Source: Planctomycetota bacterium
GTDB taxonomy: Bacteria; Planctomycetota; UBA11346
NCBI GenBank assembly: GCA_014193115.1
Contig: BJHQ01000015.1
Coordinates: 1 to 64,000 of the forward strand
DNA length: 64,000 bases
Direction of reading: 5' to 3'
The notes under the pieces were generated by a model. The model was not told where the DNA came from. It searched no databases and worked only from the letters and a program-made list of their open reading frames with translations. Positions within the stretch are counted from its first letter, which is position 1; the number at the start of each line of letters is the position of its first letter. This document shows, piece after piece, positions 15,243-23,740 of the stretch. Position numbers and translations under genes: made by a program.

Positions 15243-17717
15243 TCAAGGTCCGCGCCGCAGCACCACGACATCCACCCACTTCCCCCGGGAATAATTGAAG
15301 CCGCTGGTCTGGAACAGGATGGCGCAGCCGAGGTTTGGCGACTTGCCCAGGGCCTCGGCCTCTGCCAGTAGCGGCCGGGTGGTGACCAGTACCGCTGGGC
15401 CGGTCTGCAACGACCACGCCACTGCCTGGTCGGCGCCGCGCAGGCCGCGCACCGGGGGCCTGGCCAGATAGAAATAGAGGCTCGGCTCGTCGAAGCCGCG
15501 GCCTTCGTCCATGGTCATCACCGGAACGTTCGGCGGGGTTCCGGCGCGGATCGCAGCGGCGACGGCGGCGGCTGGTTTCAGCCGCTCGACCACCGGTGCC
15601 GCGGCCAGGCAGAACACGGCGGAGAGCGCGGCCACCCACATGGCCAGGACCCCGATCACCAGGGGCACCCCATGGCGGTCGCGACCGAGGCCTCCACACA
15701 GCTCGCGCCGGACGAGCAGGGGCATGGCGATGAGCAAGACGCCCAGCCCGACCGCCGGCACCACCAGTCCGGGAGTCGGTCGCTGGTCGGGGATCCAGGC
15801 GAACCACGGCAACGGCGCCGCCAGGATCAGGCCGATGCCCGCGACGAGCAGCAGCGGCGCGAGGCTCCACCAGCCGATCGCCAGCCACCGGCGGTCGGCT
15901 GCCGTGATCGGCACGGCCAGGCTGGCTGCCACCAGCAGCGCCAGGGCCGGCATGATCGGCAGGATGTAGTGCGGCAGCTTGGTCGCGATGACGCTGAAGA
16001 TGACCAGGGTCGGAATGATCCAGGCCCACAGCATGGCGGACAGCCGGCGGTCGAGCTCGCCGCGCACCAGCTTGGCCAGCGCCATCGGCAGCAGCATGGT
16101 CCATGGCAGGAACGCCGCCAGGATCACCGGAACATAGTAAAAAACGAAGAAGATCGATGTGCCGCCGTGCTGTTCCATCGGCTCGAACATCCGCCCGACG
16201 ACTTCCTGGCCGAGAGCCTTTTGGAGCAGTGCACCGCCGGTCGCCGCATTGGCTGGCACCGCCCAGGCCAGGAACGCCGCCAGAGCGATGACCAGCGCGA
16301 CGGCGCCGTGGAACAGCCACTGGAGCCGCAGCGCTGGTCGGTAAAGCACGGCGACGCCGATCAGCAGGAATGCCGGCACCGCCAGGCCGATCGGTCCCTT
16401 GGCGAGCATCGCCCAGCCGGTGGCCAGGCCGATCAGCAGCGTCGTCGGCCAGCTCGGCAGCACGGCAGGGTCGCCTGGCGCTTGCAGGCTGAAGCCTGCG
16501 CTCCCAGTCGGCGCCAGGCGCCCAGCAAACGCAGCCAGCGCGACAACCACGCCGGCCAGCATCACCGCGTCGGTGGTGGCGGCGGTGCCGGCGACCAGCA
16601 GCAGGGGCGTTGTGGCCAAGATCGCTGTCGCGGCCACCGCCGGCCACAGCCCGATCAACCGCCGGGCGATCCACGCCGTGGCCAGCAGGATCACTCCCGA
16701 AGCAAGCACCGCCGGCAGGCGGCAGGCCCAATCGGGCCAGGGCAGCACCGCCGCCGGACCCGACATCAGCCAATACGGCAGGATCGGTTTGTGCAGCCGC
16801 CAGGCACCATTGAAGGTCGGGACCAGGAAATCCCCGCTGAGCAGCATCTCGCGCACCGCAGTGGCGTTGCGCGGCTCATCGCGGTCCCACAAGGTCGTGA
16901 CCGCGGCCAGCGCCAGCCAACCGGCCACGGCGATCGCCGCCACCGCCGCCACGGCGACACCGGGACGAATCCGCAGCGGCCCGCGGCGAACCCGGGCCCG
17001 CCACCAGCGGGCGGCGATCAGCACGGTGAGCAGCGGCAGCGTGGTGGTGGCGAAACTCGCCAGGCAGGCGCCGGGAATGGGGCTGGGATCCCAGCTGGCG
17101 ACTGCCGCGCTGACGATCAGGACGGCGCCGGCCAGTCCGGCGCCCTGCCACCAGCGCAGGCCCGGCCAATGATGCGGGATCAGCCGCAGTGCGATGAAAC
17201 CCGCGGTCAGGCCGAGGGCAAATCCCGCCAGAACGTCGGCAGGATGATGCCAGCCTTCGACGATCCGGCCGAGCCCGACCAGCGCCGCAAGCGGGACGAT
17301 CCACGCCGCCCGCCAGCCGAACGCGGCCAGCAACGGCACCACCAGAGCGCAGGCCGTGGCCGCATCGCCGCTGGGGAAGCTGTGCTCACCGCCGCTTGGG
17401 CGGACCCGGTCGATGGTCCATTTCAGGGCGGTGACCACCGGCACCAACAGCAATCCAGCGGTCAGGATCGCCAGCGAACTGCGCCGGGCTGCGCCGCCGC
17501 CGAGGGCGGCCACGGCCAAGCCGAGGATCACCAGCACTTCGCCTCGGCCGAAGGGTTTTATGATGGCAATCGCAGCCCGGGCCTGGTCGCCAAGCGCATC
17601 CGCACCGGCGGTGAGCTGGGTCGCGAGGGACGTGTCCCAAGGGAGCACCGCGAGGGCGAGGGCCGCGCACACGGTGGCGGCCAAGACGGGCCACCAGCTA
17701 CGGAGCATGGAGATCAT
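15243..17717 (-). CDS. PAP2 phosphatase fused to a PMT/ArnT-type glycosyltransferase
   Basis: An 824-aa multi-pass membrane protein. Residues about 1-190 form a PAP2 (type 2 phosphatidic acid phosphatase) domain with KWTIDRVRP (motif 1), FPSGDAA (motif 2) and GRIVEGWHHPAD (motif 3); motif 2 has Asp where the classical enzyme has His. From about residue 280 it is a PMT-family C-type glycosyltransferase with the acidic DRDEPR motif in the first periplasmic loop and many TM helices. ArnT-like enzymes move a lipid-linked sugar onto an envelope acceptor, so the fusion suggests recycling of the polyprenyl-phosphate carrier, which is inference. A family A repeat is translated in frame near residue 405 (TGSAGFSL). 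Confidence 0.82.
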   Translation of the reverse strand: MISMLRSWWPVLAATVCAALALAVLPWDTSLATQLTAGADALGDQARAAIAIIKPFGRGEVLVILGLAVAALGGGAARRSSLAILTAGLLLVPVVTALKWTIDRVRPSGGEHSFPSGDAATACALVVPLLAAFGWRAAWIVPLAALVGLGRIVEGWHHPADVLAGFALGLTAGFIALRLIPHHWPGLRWWQGAGLAGAVLIVSAAVASWDPSPIPGACLASFATTTLPLLTVLIAARWWRARVRRGPLRIRPGVAVAAVAAIAVAGWLALAAVTTLWDRDEPRNATAVREMLLSGDFLVPTFNGAWRLHKPILPYWLMSGPAAVLPWPDWACRLPAVLASGVILLATAWIARRLIGLWPAVAATAILATTPLLLVAGTAATTDAVMLAGVVVALAAFAGRLAPTGSAGFSLQAPGDPAVLPSWPTTLLIGLATGWAMLAKGPIGLAVPAFLLIGVAVLYRPALRLQWLFHGAVALVIALAAFLAWAVPANAATGGALLQKALGQEVVGRMFEPMEQHGGTSIFFVFYYVPVILAAFLPWTMLLPMALAKLVRGELDRRLSAMLWAWIIPTLVIFSVIATKLPHYILPIMPALALLVAASLAVPITAADRRWLAIGWWSLAPLLLVAGIGLILAAPLPWFAWIPDQRPTPGLVVPAVGLGVLLIAMPLLVRRELCGGLGRDRHGVPLVIGVLAMWVAALSAVFCLAAAPVVERLKPAAAVAAAIRAGTPPNVPVMTMDEGRGFDEPSLYFYLARPPVRGLRGADQAVAWSLQTGPAVLVTTRPLLAEAEALGKSPNLGCAILFQTSGFNYSRGKWVDVVVLRRGP
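16472..16520. repeat. Family A repeat inside a glycosyltransferase gene
   Basis: The palindrome CAGGCTGAAGCCTG (within 16484-16506) lies inside a larger perfect inverted repeat, CGCCTGGCGC at 16472-16481 and GCGCCAGGCG at 16511-16520. The whole hairpin is translated in frame as a short loop between two TM helices of the fused glycosyltransferase. Confidence 0.8.
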
Positions 17718-17748
17718 GGAGCCAGCAGGTCATTGCGGCCGCGCCGAG

Positions 17749-17874
17749 CCTGGGAGCGCCGAGCGCCAGCTCGGCAAGGTGTGAGGTCCCGTTCTCCAAA
17801 CTCCAAACCAAGCCGAGCTGGCGCTCGGCGCTCCCGGGCAGGCTCCAGCCGAGCTGGCGCTCGGCGCTCCCAGG
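17749..17874. repeat. Dispersed repeat family F, three copies
   Basis: Copies at 17749-17775, 17812-17835 (inverted) and 17849-17874 share CGCCGAGCGCCAGCTCGGC, a G+C-rich hairpin. They fill the 216-bp gap between the two glycosyltransferase genes. No promoter is evident there. Confidence 0.85.
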
Positions 17875-17933
17875 CGGGCCGCGCAGGAGCGGCCGTGAGC
17901 CGGTGCTGGCAGGATGTTCGAGCGGGGCGGCAT

Positions 17934-19850
17934 TCAGTGCATCAGGTTGGGGGCAGGGGGAAACGGTGGCCAGCACATCGGCGGGTGCCAGCCAGCGGCA
18001 GCGGCGAGCTGGGCAGCAGGATACAGGCCCAGGTGCTGCCGGCCGCGCCAGGCTGGGATCTCCACCAACGGCCGGCCGGTCCAGGCCGGTGGCCGGTCGC
18101 TGCGGATCACGATCGCCCCATCGCGGTGTTCATGGCACCAGCGGAGGGCGGTTTCTTCCTGGATTTCGACCACAGGCATGGTCAGGCGGCCTGGCCAGGT
18201 CAGCTCGCCGTGGCTGACCCCGATCAGCGCCACCGGCGCTCCGCTGGCCTGGTACCGCGCTGCCACCTGGGCCACCGGCGTCAGGTCGAATCCGCGATGC
18301 AGGGCGGTGCTGGCGCCGGCATGGCCGATCCCTACCGCGACTCCGGTGGCCAGGGCGAGGGCGAGGGGGCCTCGTCCCCAGAGCGCCAGCACCACGGCCA
18401 GTGCGATCAGTGTCGGCCCAGGCCATAACGGAAGCTGCCCAAGCCATTCCGGCAGGTGTTTCAGGCCGAGCCGCGGGACGATCAGTGCCGCCAGGCCGAT
18501 CATCGCCAGCACACCGGCGGGCAGCACCAGGGAATCCCGCCAGCGCGGCGCACCCGCTGGCAAGGTGGCAGGTTGCGGCGGGCTGGCTTGTTGCGGCGAG
18601 CCGGTTTGTTTCGGCCAGCCGGCTTGTTTCAGCCAGCCAGCTTGGCCGACCTGCCCAGTGATCGGCCGATCGGTCAGCGCCCGACCCAGGATCAGGGCCA
18701 GCACCGGGACCACCGGCAGCAGGTAGTGCGGTTGCTTGGCGCTGACCAGCGACAACCCGAGCACGACCAAGCCGCTCCACGCCAGCAGCATCCGTAGCGC
18801 CGGATCGCTCTGCCCGACAGCCCGGCGGACCAGCTGCCACGCCCCGGGCCAGAACAGCCAGGGGACGAGGATCAAGCCGACCACCGGCAGGTAATACCAG
18901 GCCGGAGCGGCGTGGGCGAAGCTGTCCATCGCCCGTCCGGCCTGCTGTTCCCACCACAGGTCACGGGCGAACTCCGGGCCGGCAGCCCAAGAGGCAGCTA
19001 ATGCCCAGAGCAGCGGCGGTACCAGACCGAGCACGACGCCGGCGACCATCCGTCGCGGGCGGATGATGTCCCGTCCACCCGGAAGGAGCCAGGCGATGGC
19101 GACGCCGGCCGCAGCGAGATGGACCAGCGCCACCGGACCCTTGGCCAGCACGGCGATGGCCAACCCCATCGGGAGCCAGGCGAACCGGCTTCCTGGCAGC
19201 AGGCCGAGCACGGCCAGCAGCACACCGGCGGTCAGCATCCCATCGAAATACGTCAGCGAGGTGAACACCGCCCAGAACCATCCTCCGGCCAGGACCAGCG
19301 CCGCGGTGTTGCCGGCAGATGAACCGCCTAGGCGCCAAGACGCCAAGGAAAAACGCAGGAGATGCTCCGCTGGCCGGACAACCCACCGGGCGCAAAACGA
19401 TCTTCTGCCGTGATTCGGCTCCTCGGCGCTTTGGTCTGCGCTGAGCGCAGTCGTGGGTCGGGGCGCGACCTCGTCAGAAGTCGGCCATAGCCGGCGACCG
19501 ATGGCCGCGGTCAAAACCAGGCAGGCCATCCCGGCCAGGGGCGCCACCGCCCGAGCCCACCACTCCACTGGACCGAGCACCAGCCAGCCGAGGTTGATCA
19601 GCCAGAACAGCAGCGGCGGCTTGTGGGAATACGGCTGCCCATCGAGGGTCGGCACCAGCCAATTCCCGCTGAGATGCATCTCCCAGGCCACCGCCAGATA
19701 GCGCAGCTCATCGACCGGCAGGACCGGGCGGGTGGCGATGCCGGCGACCGCAATTGCTGCGGCGATCAACAACGCCCAGGCCAGATGGCTGCGTCCAACG
19801 CCCAGGGACGTCCACCCTGCGCGCCGGTCGATCCCGTTGAACCAGGCCAT
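17934..19850 (-). CDS. PMT/ArnT-type glycosyltransferase with repeat-derived insert
   Basis: A 638-aa integral membrane protein of the PMT/ArnT class. The N-terminal loop has the family's acidic pair in LPVDELRY near residue 46 and the SHKPPLLFWL segment near 75; a KQPHYLLPVVPVLAL stretch near 370 is also typical. About 12 TM helices are expected. Residues about 137-177 (RSFCARWVV and FSLASWRLGG) are a translated family C repeat that interrupts the TM region, and residues about 400-430 form a low-complexity linker rich in Gln, Ala and Pro. The acceptor is unknown; envelope polysaccharide or lipid modification with its neighbour is likely. Confidence 0.8.
   Translation of the reverse strand: MAWFNGIDRRAGWTSLGVGRSHLAWALLIAAAIAVAGIATRPVLPVDELRYLAVAWEMHLSGNWLVPTLDGQPYSHKPPLLFWLINLGWLVLGPVEWWARAVAPLAGMACLVLTAAIGRRLWPTSDEVAPRPTTALSADQSAEEPNHGRRSFCARWVVRPAEHLLRFSLASWRLGGSSAGNTAALVLAGGWFWAVFTSLTYFDGMLTAGVLLAVLGLLPGSRFAWLPMGLAIAVLAKGPVALVHLAAAGVAIAWLLPGGRDIIRPRRMVAGVVLGLVPPLLWALAASWAAGPEFARDLWWEQQAGRAMDSFAHAAPAWYYLPVVGLILVPWLFWPGAWQLVRRAVGQSDPALRMLLAWSGLVVLGLSLVSAKQPHYLLPVVPVLALILGRALTDRPITGQVGQAGWLKQAGWPKQTGSPQQASPPQPATLPAGAPRWRDSLVLPAGVLAMIGLAALIVPRLGLKHLPEWLGQLPLWPGPTLIALAVVLALWGRGPLALALATGVAVGIGHAGASTALHRGFDLTPVAQVAARYQASGAPVALIGVSHGELTWPGRLTMPVVEIQEETALRWCHEHRDGAIVIRSDRPPAWTGRPLVEIPAWRGRQHLGLYPAAQLAAAAGWHPPMCWPPFPPAPNLMH
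19317..19440. repeat. Family C repeat inside a glycosyltransferase gene
   Basis: Starts with AACCGCC, continues with GCGCCAAGACGCCAAGG and an AAAAACG run, and ends near GGCGCTTTGG, the same order as the free copies at 30647-30744 and 30776-30885. It is open in the gene's frame across its whole length. Confidence 0.75.
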
Positions 19851-19944
19851 GCGGGATCATGGGGCCTTGACGGACGACCCAAGTCCCTCTTGTCCCATTG
19901 CCCAGCGGAATCGGTGATCCATCGTGGACCCGACGAGGTACGCC

Positions 19945-21429
19945 ATGGGCCGCAAGTCCCGCAAGAAAGACATCTTCATCACCAGGAATTTCCTGCTCGA
20001 CTGCGATGCGGCGCGGGAGCTGTACCACGACTTCGCCAAGCGTCAGCCGATCGTCGATTACCATTGCCATCTGCCGCCCGACGAGATCGCCGGTGACCGC
20101 CGCTTCGCCAACCTGACCCAGCTCTGGCTGGCGGGCGATCACTACAAATGGCGGGCGATGCGCACCAACGGCATCGCCGAGCGCTTCTGCACCGGCGACG
20201 CCACCGATTGGGAGAAGTTCTCGAAGTGGGCCGAGACCGTACCCCGCTGTCTGCGCAACCCGCTGTACCACTGGACCCACCTGGAATTGAAGCGCCCGTT
20301 CGGGATCAGCGACCGCCTGCTCAATCCCGAGACCGCCGAGTCGATCTGGGATGACTGCAACGAGCTGCTTCAAGAAGACGCCTTCACCACCCGCGGCATC
20401 CTCACCCAGATGCACGTCAAGGTGGTCTGCACCACCGACGATCCGGTGGATTCGCTCGAACACCACATCGCCCTGGCCAGCGAACAGGCCGGCGCCGCCG
20501 ATCGCGGCGAAGAATGCTTCGCCACCCAGATGCGGCCGACCTGGCGGCCGGACAAAGGCATGGCGGTGGACGACGCGGCGGCGTTCAACGCCTGGCTCGG
20601 CCGGCTCGAAGCCGCGGCGAACAGCACCATCCGGGATTTCGACAGCTATCTGCGGGCGCTGCGCCTGCGCCACGATTTCTTCCACGAGCACGGCTGCCGG
20701 CTGTCCGACCACGGCCTCGATACGGTCTATGCCGACGACTACACCGAATCCGAGATCAAGGCGATCTTCAAGCGGCTGCGCGATGGCCGCACCCCGACGC
20801 CGGAAGAGGCGGTCAAATTCAAGAGCTGCATGCTCCACGAGTGGGCGGTGATGGACCACGCCAAGGGCTGGGTCCAGCAGTTCCACATCGGCGCGATGCG
20901 CAACAACAACAGCCGGATGTGGAACACCCTCGGCCCCGACAAGGGCTTCGATTCGATTGGCGACAGCGGCTATGCCCGGCCGCTGGCCCGGTTTCTCGAC
21001 CGCCTCGACCGCAACGACCAGCTGGCGCGCACCATCCTCTACAACCTCAATCCAGGCGACAACGAGGTGCTGGGCACGATGATCGGCAATTTCCAGGATG
21101 GCACGATTCCGGGGAAACTGCAGTTCGGCTCGGGCTGGTGGTTCCTCGACCAGCTCGACGGCATGACCCGCCAGATCGAATCCCTGTCGCAGCTCGGGCT
21201 GCTGTCGCGGTTCGTCGGCATGCTCACCGACTCGCGTTCGTTCCTGTCCTATACCCGGCATGAGTATTTCCGCCGGCTGCTCTGCAACATCCTCGGCAGC
21301 GAGATGGAAAACGGTCGCATCCCCGCCGACCTGGATCTGGTCGGCGGCATGGTCGAGGACATCTGCTACCGCAATGCCGCCAGCTATTTCGACTTCGCTC
21401 TGGACCCGAACAGCGACACCGGCGACTGA
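19945..21429 (+). CDS. uxaC: Uronate isomerase (glucuronate/galacturonate isomerase)
   Basis: A 494-aa UxaC-family enzyme of the amidohydrolase superfamily; it isomerises D-glucuronate to D-fructuronate and D-galacturonate to D-tagaturonate. Motifs: VDYHCHLPPDEIAGDRRFANL near residue 30 (His-x-His of the metal site), the NPLYHWTHLELKR segment near 110, CTTDDPVDSLEHH near 165 and FTDSRSFLSYTRHEYFRRLL-type sequence near 435. I chose ATG 19945, which has CGACGAGG a few bases upstream; the frame also opens at 19924. The gene stands alone and divergent from the glycosyltransferases. It would process uronates released by lyases such as the heparinase-like enzyme. Confidence 0.95.
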   Translation: MGRKSRKKDIFITRNFLLDCDAARELYHDFAKRQPIVDYHCHLPPDEIAGDRRFANLTQLWLAGDHYKWRAMRTNGIAERFCTGDATDWEKFSKWAETVPRCLRNPLYHWTHLELKRPFGISDRLLNPETAESIWDDCNELLQEDAFTTRGILTQMHVKVVCTTDDPVDSLEHHIALASEQAGAADRGEECFATQMRPTWRPDKGMAVDDAAAFNAWLGRLEAAANSTIRDFDSYLRALRLRHDFFHEHGCRLSDHGLDTVYADDYTESEIKAIFKRLRDGRTPTPEEAVKFKSCMLHEWAVMDHAKGWVQQFHIGAMRNNNSRMWNTLGPDKGFDSIGDSGYARPLARFLDRLDRNDQLARTILYNLNPGDNEVLGTMIGNFQDGTIPGKLQFGSGWWFLDQLDGMTRQIESLSQLGLLSRFVGMLTDSRSFLSYTRHEYFRRLLCNILGSEMENGRIPADLDLVGGMVEDICYRNAASYFDFALDPNSDTGD

Positions 21430-21488
21430 GCGCTCGCGCGCAAGACAAGAGTAGTCCGAGCATTTGTTTGCCCGTGTTGAAAAGAAAA

Positions 21489-21601
21489 GCGTCCCGTCGG
21501 GACGCTACGATATCAGCCCGGGGCTTCAGCCCCGGGTACGTCGATAAAACCGGAAAAGCCCCAGCGGGGCGGCTGAACCATCTGCGGGCTTCAGCCCGCA
21601 A
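21489..21601. repeat. Dispersed repeat family D, copy 1
   Basis: Four successive hairpins: GCGTCCCGTCGGGACGC (21489-21505), CCCGGGGCTTCAGCCCCGGG (21518-21537), GCCCCAGCGGGGC (21558-21570) and TGCGGGCTTCAGCCCGCA (21583-21600). The same order recurs at 57894-58005 and 58538-58650. It fills most of the 276-bp gap after uxaC and might act as a transcription terminator. Confidence 0.9.
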
Positions 21602-21705
21602 GCGGCGGTCCCTCGCGCGAATGGCCGACGACCTGACGAACCTGCGCAGTCTCTCAGCGGCCGGCCATGGCGGGACGCTCAGGCTGGGAGTATGCTTCTC
21701 CAGAC

Positions 21706-22596
21706 ATGGGCGAACTGCTGCCTGACTCGCTGGCTCCCTCGCTGAGCCCACACGATCACGACCCCCTTACCATGGAGGTCCTCCAGGGGAGTCTCGACCT
21801 GCTCGCCGAGAAGGAGCGCCTGGAGACCGAGCGCCAGCGGCTGATCGACGTCGACCGGATGAAGTCGGCTTTTCTTGCTCGGGTTTCCCACGATCTGCGC
21901 ACGCCGCTGTCGAGCATCATCGGATTCTCGGATCTGCTCAACTCCGGGGCCGAGGGCCGGCTCAACAAGCGCCAACTGGAGCTGGTCGAGGCCATCGCCC
22001 GCAACGGCCGGACCTTGCTCAGCCAGATCAACGATCTGCTCGACTTGTCGACCATCGAATCCGGCCAATTCACCTTGCGCCGGGAAGCGGTCGAGGTCGA
22101 AACCGTGGTCGCCGATGTCCTGGCCGCGGTGGCGCCGCTGATGACCGAGGCGCGCCTGATCGTCGCCTGGCCAGAGCCAGCCGACATCGCTGGACGCACC
22201 GTCCGCATCGACCGCCGTCGGGTGGTCCAGGCGCTGATCAATCTGATGGACAATGCCCGCAAGTTCACGCCAGCCGGCGGACGGGTGGCGTTGCGTGTTC
22301 CGCCGGCGAACCGGACCGGCGCTCCAGTGCGGTTCATCGTCGAGGATAGCGGCCTGGGCATCCCGCCCGAGGACCACGAAAAGGTCTTCAAGCCGTTCTT
22401 CCAACGTTCTGGGACTTCCAATGACGGCGTCGGCCTGGGTCTGGCCATCGTCAAGGGCATCGCCGAGCTCCATGGCGGGCGGATCGACCTGTGGAGCGAG
22501 ACCGGCCGCGGTGCCCGGTTCACCATGACCTTGCCCGAGAACCAGCCGATCGATCCCAGCCAATACGAGACCCAGCGGGAATTCCGCCGGAAATGA
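21706..22596 (+). CDS. Sensor histidine kinase, cytosolic, no sensor domain
   Basis: About 296 aa. A short coiled coil (EKERLETERQRL) leads into the HisKA domain with the phospho-acceptor H box VSHDLRTPLSSIIGFSDLL near residue 60, followed by the HATPase_c domain: N box NLMDNARKF, G1 EDSGLGIPPED, F box FKPFFQ and G2 GVGLGLAIVKGI. No TM segment or PAS/GAF sensor is present, so input must come from a partner protein or an unseen N-terminal interaction. Start is uncertain: ATG at 21706 or at 21772. The stop overlaps the response regulator start as ATGA, so the two proteins are an expressed pair. Confidence 0.9.
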   Translation: MGELLPDSLAPSLSPHDHDPLTMEVLQGSLDLLAEKERLETERQRLIDVDRMKSAFLARVSHDLRTPLSSIIGFSDLLNSGAEGRLNKRQLELVEAIARNGRTLLSQINDLLDLSTIESGQFTLRREAVEVETVVADVLAAVAPLMTEARLIVAWPEPADIAGRTVRIDRRRVVQALINLMDNARKFTPAGGRVALRVPPANRTGAPVRFIVEDSGLGIPPEDHEKVFKPFFQRSGTSNDGVGLGLAIVKGIAELHGGRIDLWSETGRGARFTMTLPENQPIDPSQYETQREFRRK

Positions 22597-23486
22597 CCGC
22601 CACGACCACCGCCTCTGGGACCAGCACCGGACGGATCCTGGTGGTCGAGGACATGCCGGCCCTGCGTTCCCTGGTCGCCGAGACCCTGCGCGATCTCGGT
22701 CCGGGGGTCGTGGTCGAAACCGCCATCGATGGCCAGGAGGCCCTCGAAAAGATCGACGCTGAACCGCCCTTCGACCTGGTCGTCAGCGACATCATCATGC
22801 CCCGCCTCGACGGCGAGCAGCTGCTGGCGACCTTGCGCAAGCGGTCGTATCCGGCCGCGGTGATCATGCTCACCGCCCTCGGGCAGGATGACACCATCAT
22901 CACCTGCCTGCGCCACGGCGCCTGCGATTACCTGGTCAAGCCGGTGGGCATCGACACCCTGTCGATGGCTGCGGCCAACGCCTTGCAGCACCGCCCGCTG
23001 CTGACCAGCCGGATGGAGGTCGACTACGACCCCCACGGCTGGTTCGAGGTCACCGGGGAAAGCGACGCTTCGGTGCTCTACCGCTATCGCCGGTTTCTCG
23101 GCCTGCTCGACCGCTTCCGCATCCCCGAGCCGGCCGCGGGCGAGATCCGCCTGGCCCTCGACGAGCTCGGACGCAATGCCATCGAGTGGGGCAACCGCAA
23201 CGACCGCGGAAAGACCGTGCGCTTCGGCTGCCGGATCCTGCCCGGCAAGGTCATCGTCTCGATCGAGGATGAAGGTGACGGCTTCGATCTGGAGGCCGTC
23301 CCCGACCCCAGCCGCGACCCGTTCGCCCACATCGAATTCCGCAAGAGCAGCGGAAAACGCCTCGGCGGCTACGGCATCCACCTGATCCGCAATTTGATGG
23401 ACAAGCTGGTCTACAACGCCCGCGGCAACCGGGTGGTGGCGATCAAATACCTCGATCGCCCGCGTGAGGCGGCAGCCACCGGCTGA
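22593..23486 (+). CDS. Response regulator with RsbW-like ATPase output domain
   Basis: A 297-aa protein: receiver domain (about 14-130) with acidic pocket VVED, phospho-acceptor Asp in VVSDIIMPRLDG, Thr in IMLTALG and Lys in YLVKPVG; then a GHKL ATPase domain of the RsbW/SpoIIAB serine-kinase type with ALDELGRNAIEWGNRND near 195, EDEGDGFD near 230 and GGYGIHLIRNLMD near 265. RsbW-type domains act in partner switching on anti-sigma antagonists. Fusion to a receiver suggests that phosphorylation by the upstream kinase controls anti-sigma or kinase activity. No STAS antagonist or sigma factor gene is in the window. Confidence 0.88.
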   Translation: MTATTTASGTSTGRILVVEDMPALRSLVAETLRDLGPGVVVETAIDGQEALEKIDAEPPFDLVVSDIIMPRLDGEQLLATLRKRSYPAAVIMLTALGQDDTIITCLRHGACDYLVKPVGIDTLSMAAANALQHRPLLTSRMEVDYDPHGWFEVTGESDASVLYRYRRFLGLLDRFRIPEPAAGEIRLALDELGRNAIEWGNRNDRGKTVRFGCRILPGKVIVSIEDEGDGFDLEAVPDPSRDPFAHIEFRKSSGKRLGGYGIHLIRNLMDKLVYNARGNRVVAIKYLDRPREAAATG

Positions 23487-23554
23487 GCTGACTTCCGGCA
23501 AAAAGGCCGGGCTGAGAGAGCCGAGCCCCAGCTCGCCTGGGACGAATCGGCCGC

Positions 23555-23719
23555 ACGGCGTGCGGCGCTCCGGGTGGGACGAAAAATCGAAGAACCGCCA
23601 AGACGCTTAGGGAAAACCTAGGAAAATCGCCGCAAACTGGACGACCATCCGGGTGCAATTGGATATGCCTCCGACGCCTCCGACCTTTCGCCACGTGGCG
23701 CTTTGGCGCCTTGGCGGTT
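23555..23719. repeat. Family B fragment and family C copy 2
   Basis: In the 254-bp gap between the response regulator and the giant coiled-coil gene, a short family B hairpin (CGCACGGCGTGCGGCGCTCC, near 23555-23574) is followed by a family C element at 23593-23719 bounded by AACCGCCAAGACGC and GCGCCTTGGCGGTT. A family E-like fragment (GAGCCCCAGCTCGCC) lies just upstream near 23523. No gene or promoter seen. Confidence 0.8.
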
Positions 23720-23740
23720 TCCCAACTGCTTCAGCCAGAT

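Noticed and set aside
15672..18428. Long plus-strand open frame (918 codons) over the glycosyltransferase genes
   Set aside because: It is antisense to the PAP2-PMT gene and rich in Gln, Arg and His, the typical mirror of hydrophobic GC-rich codons.
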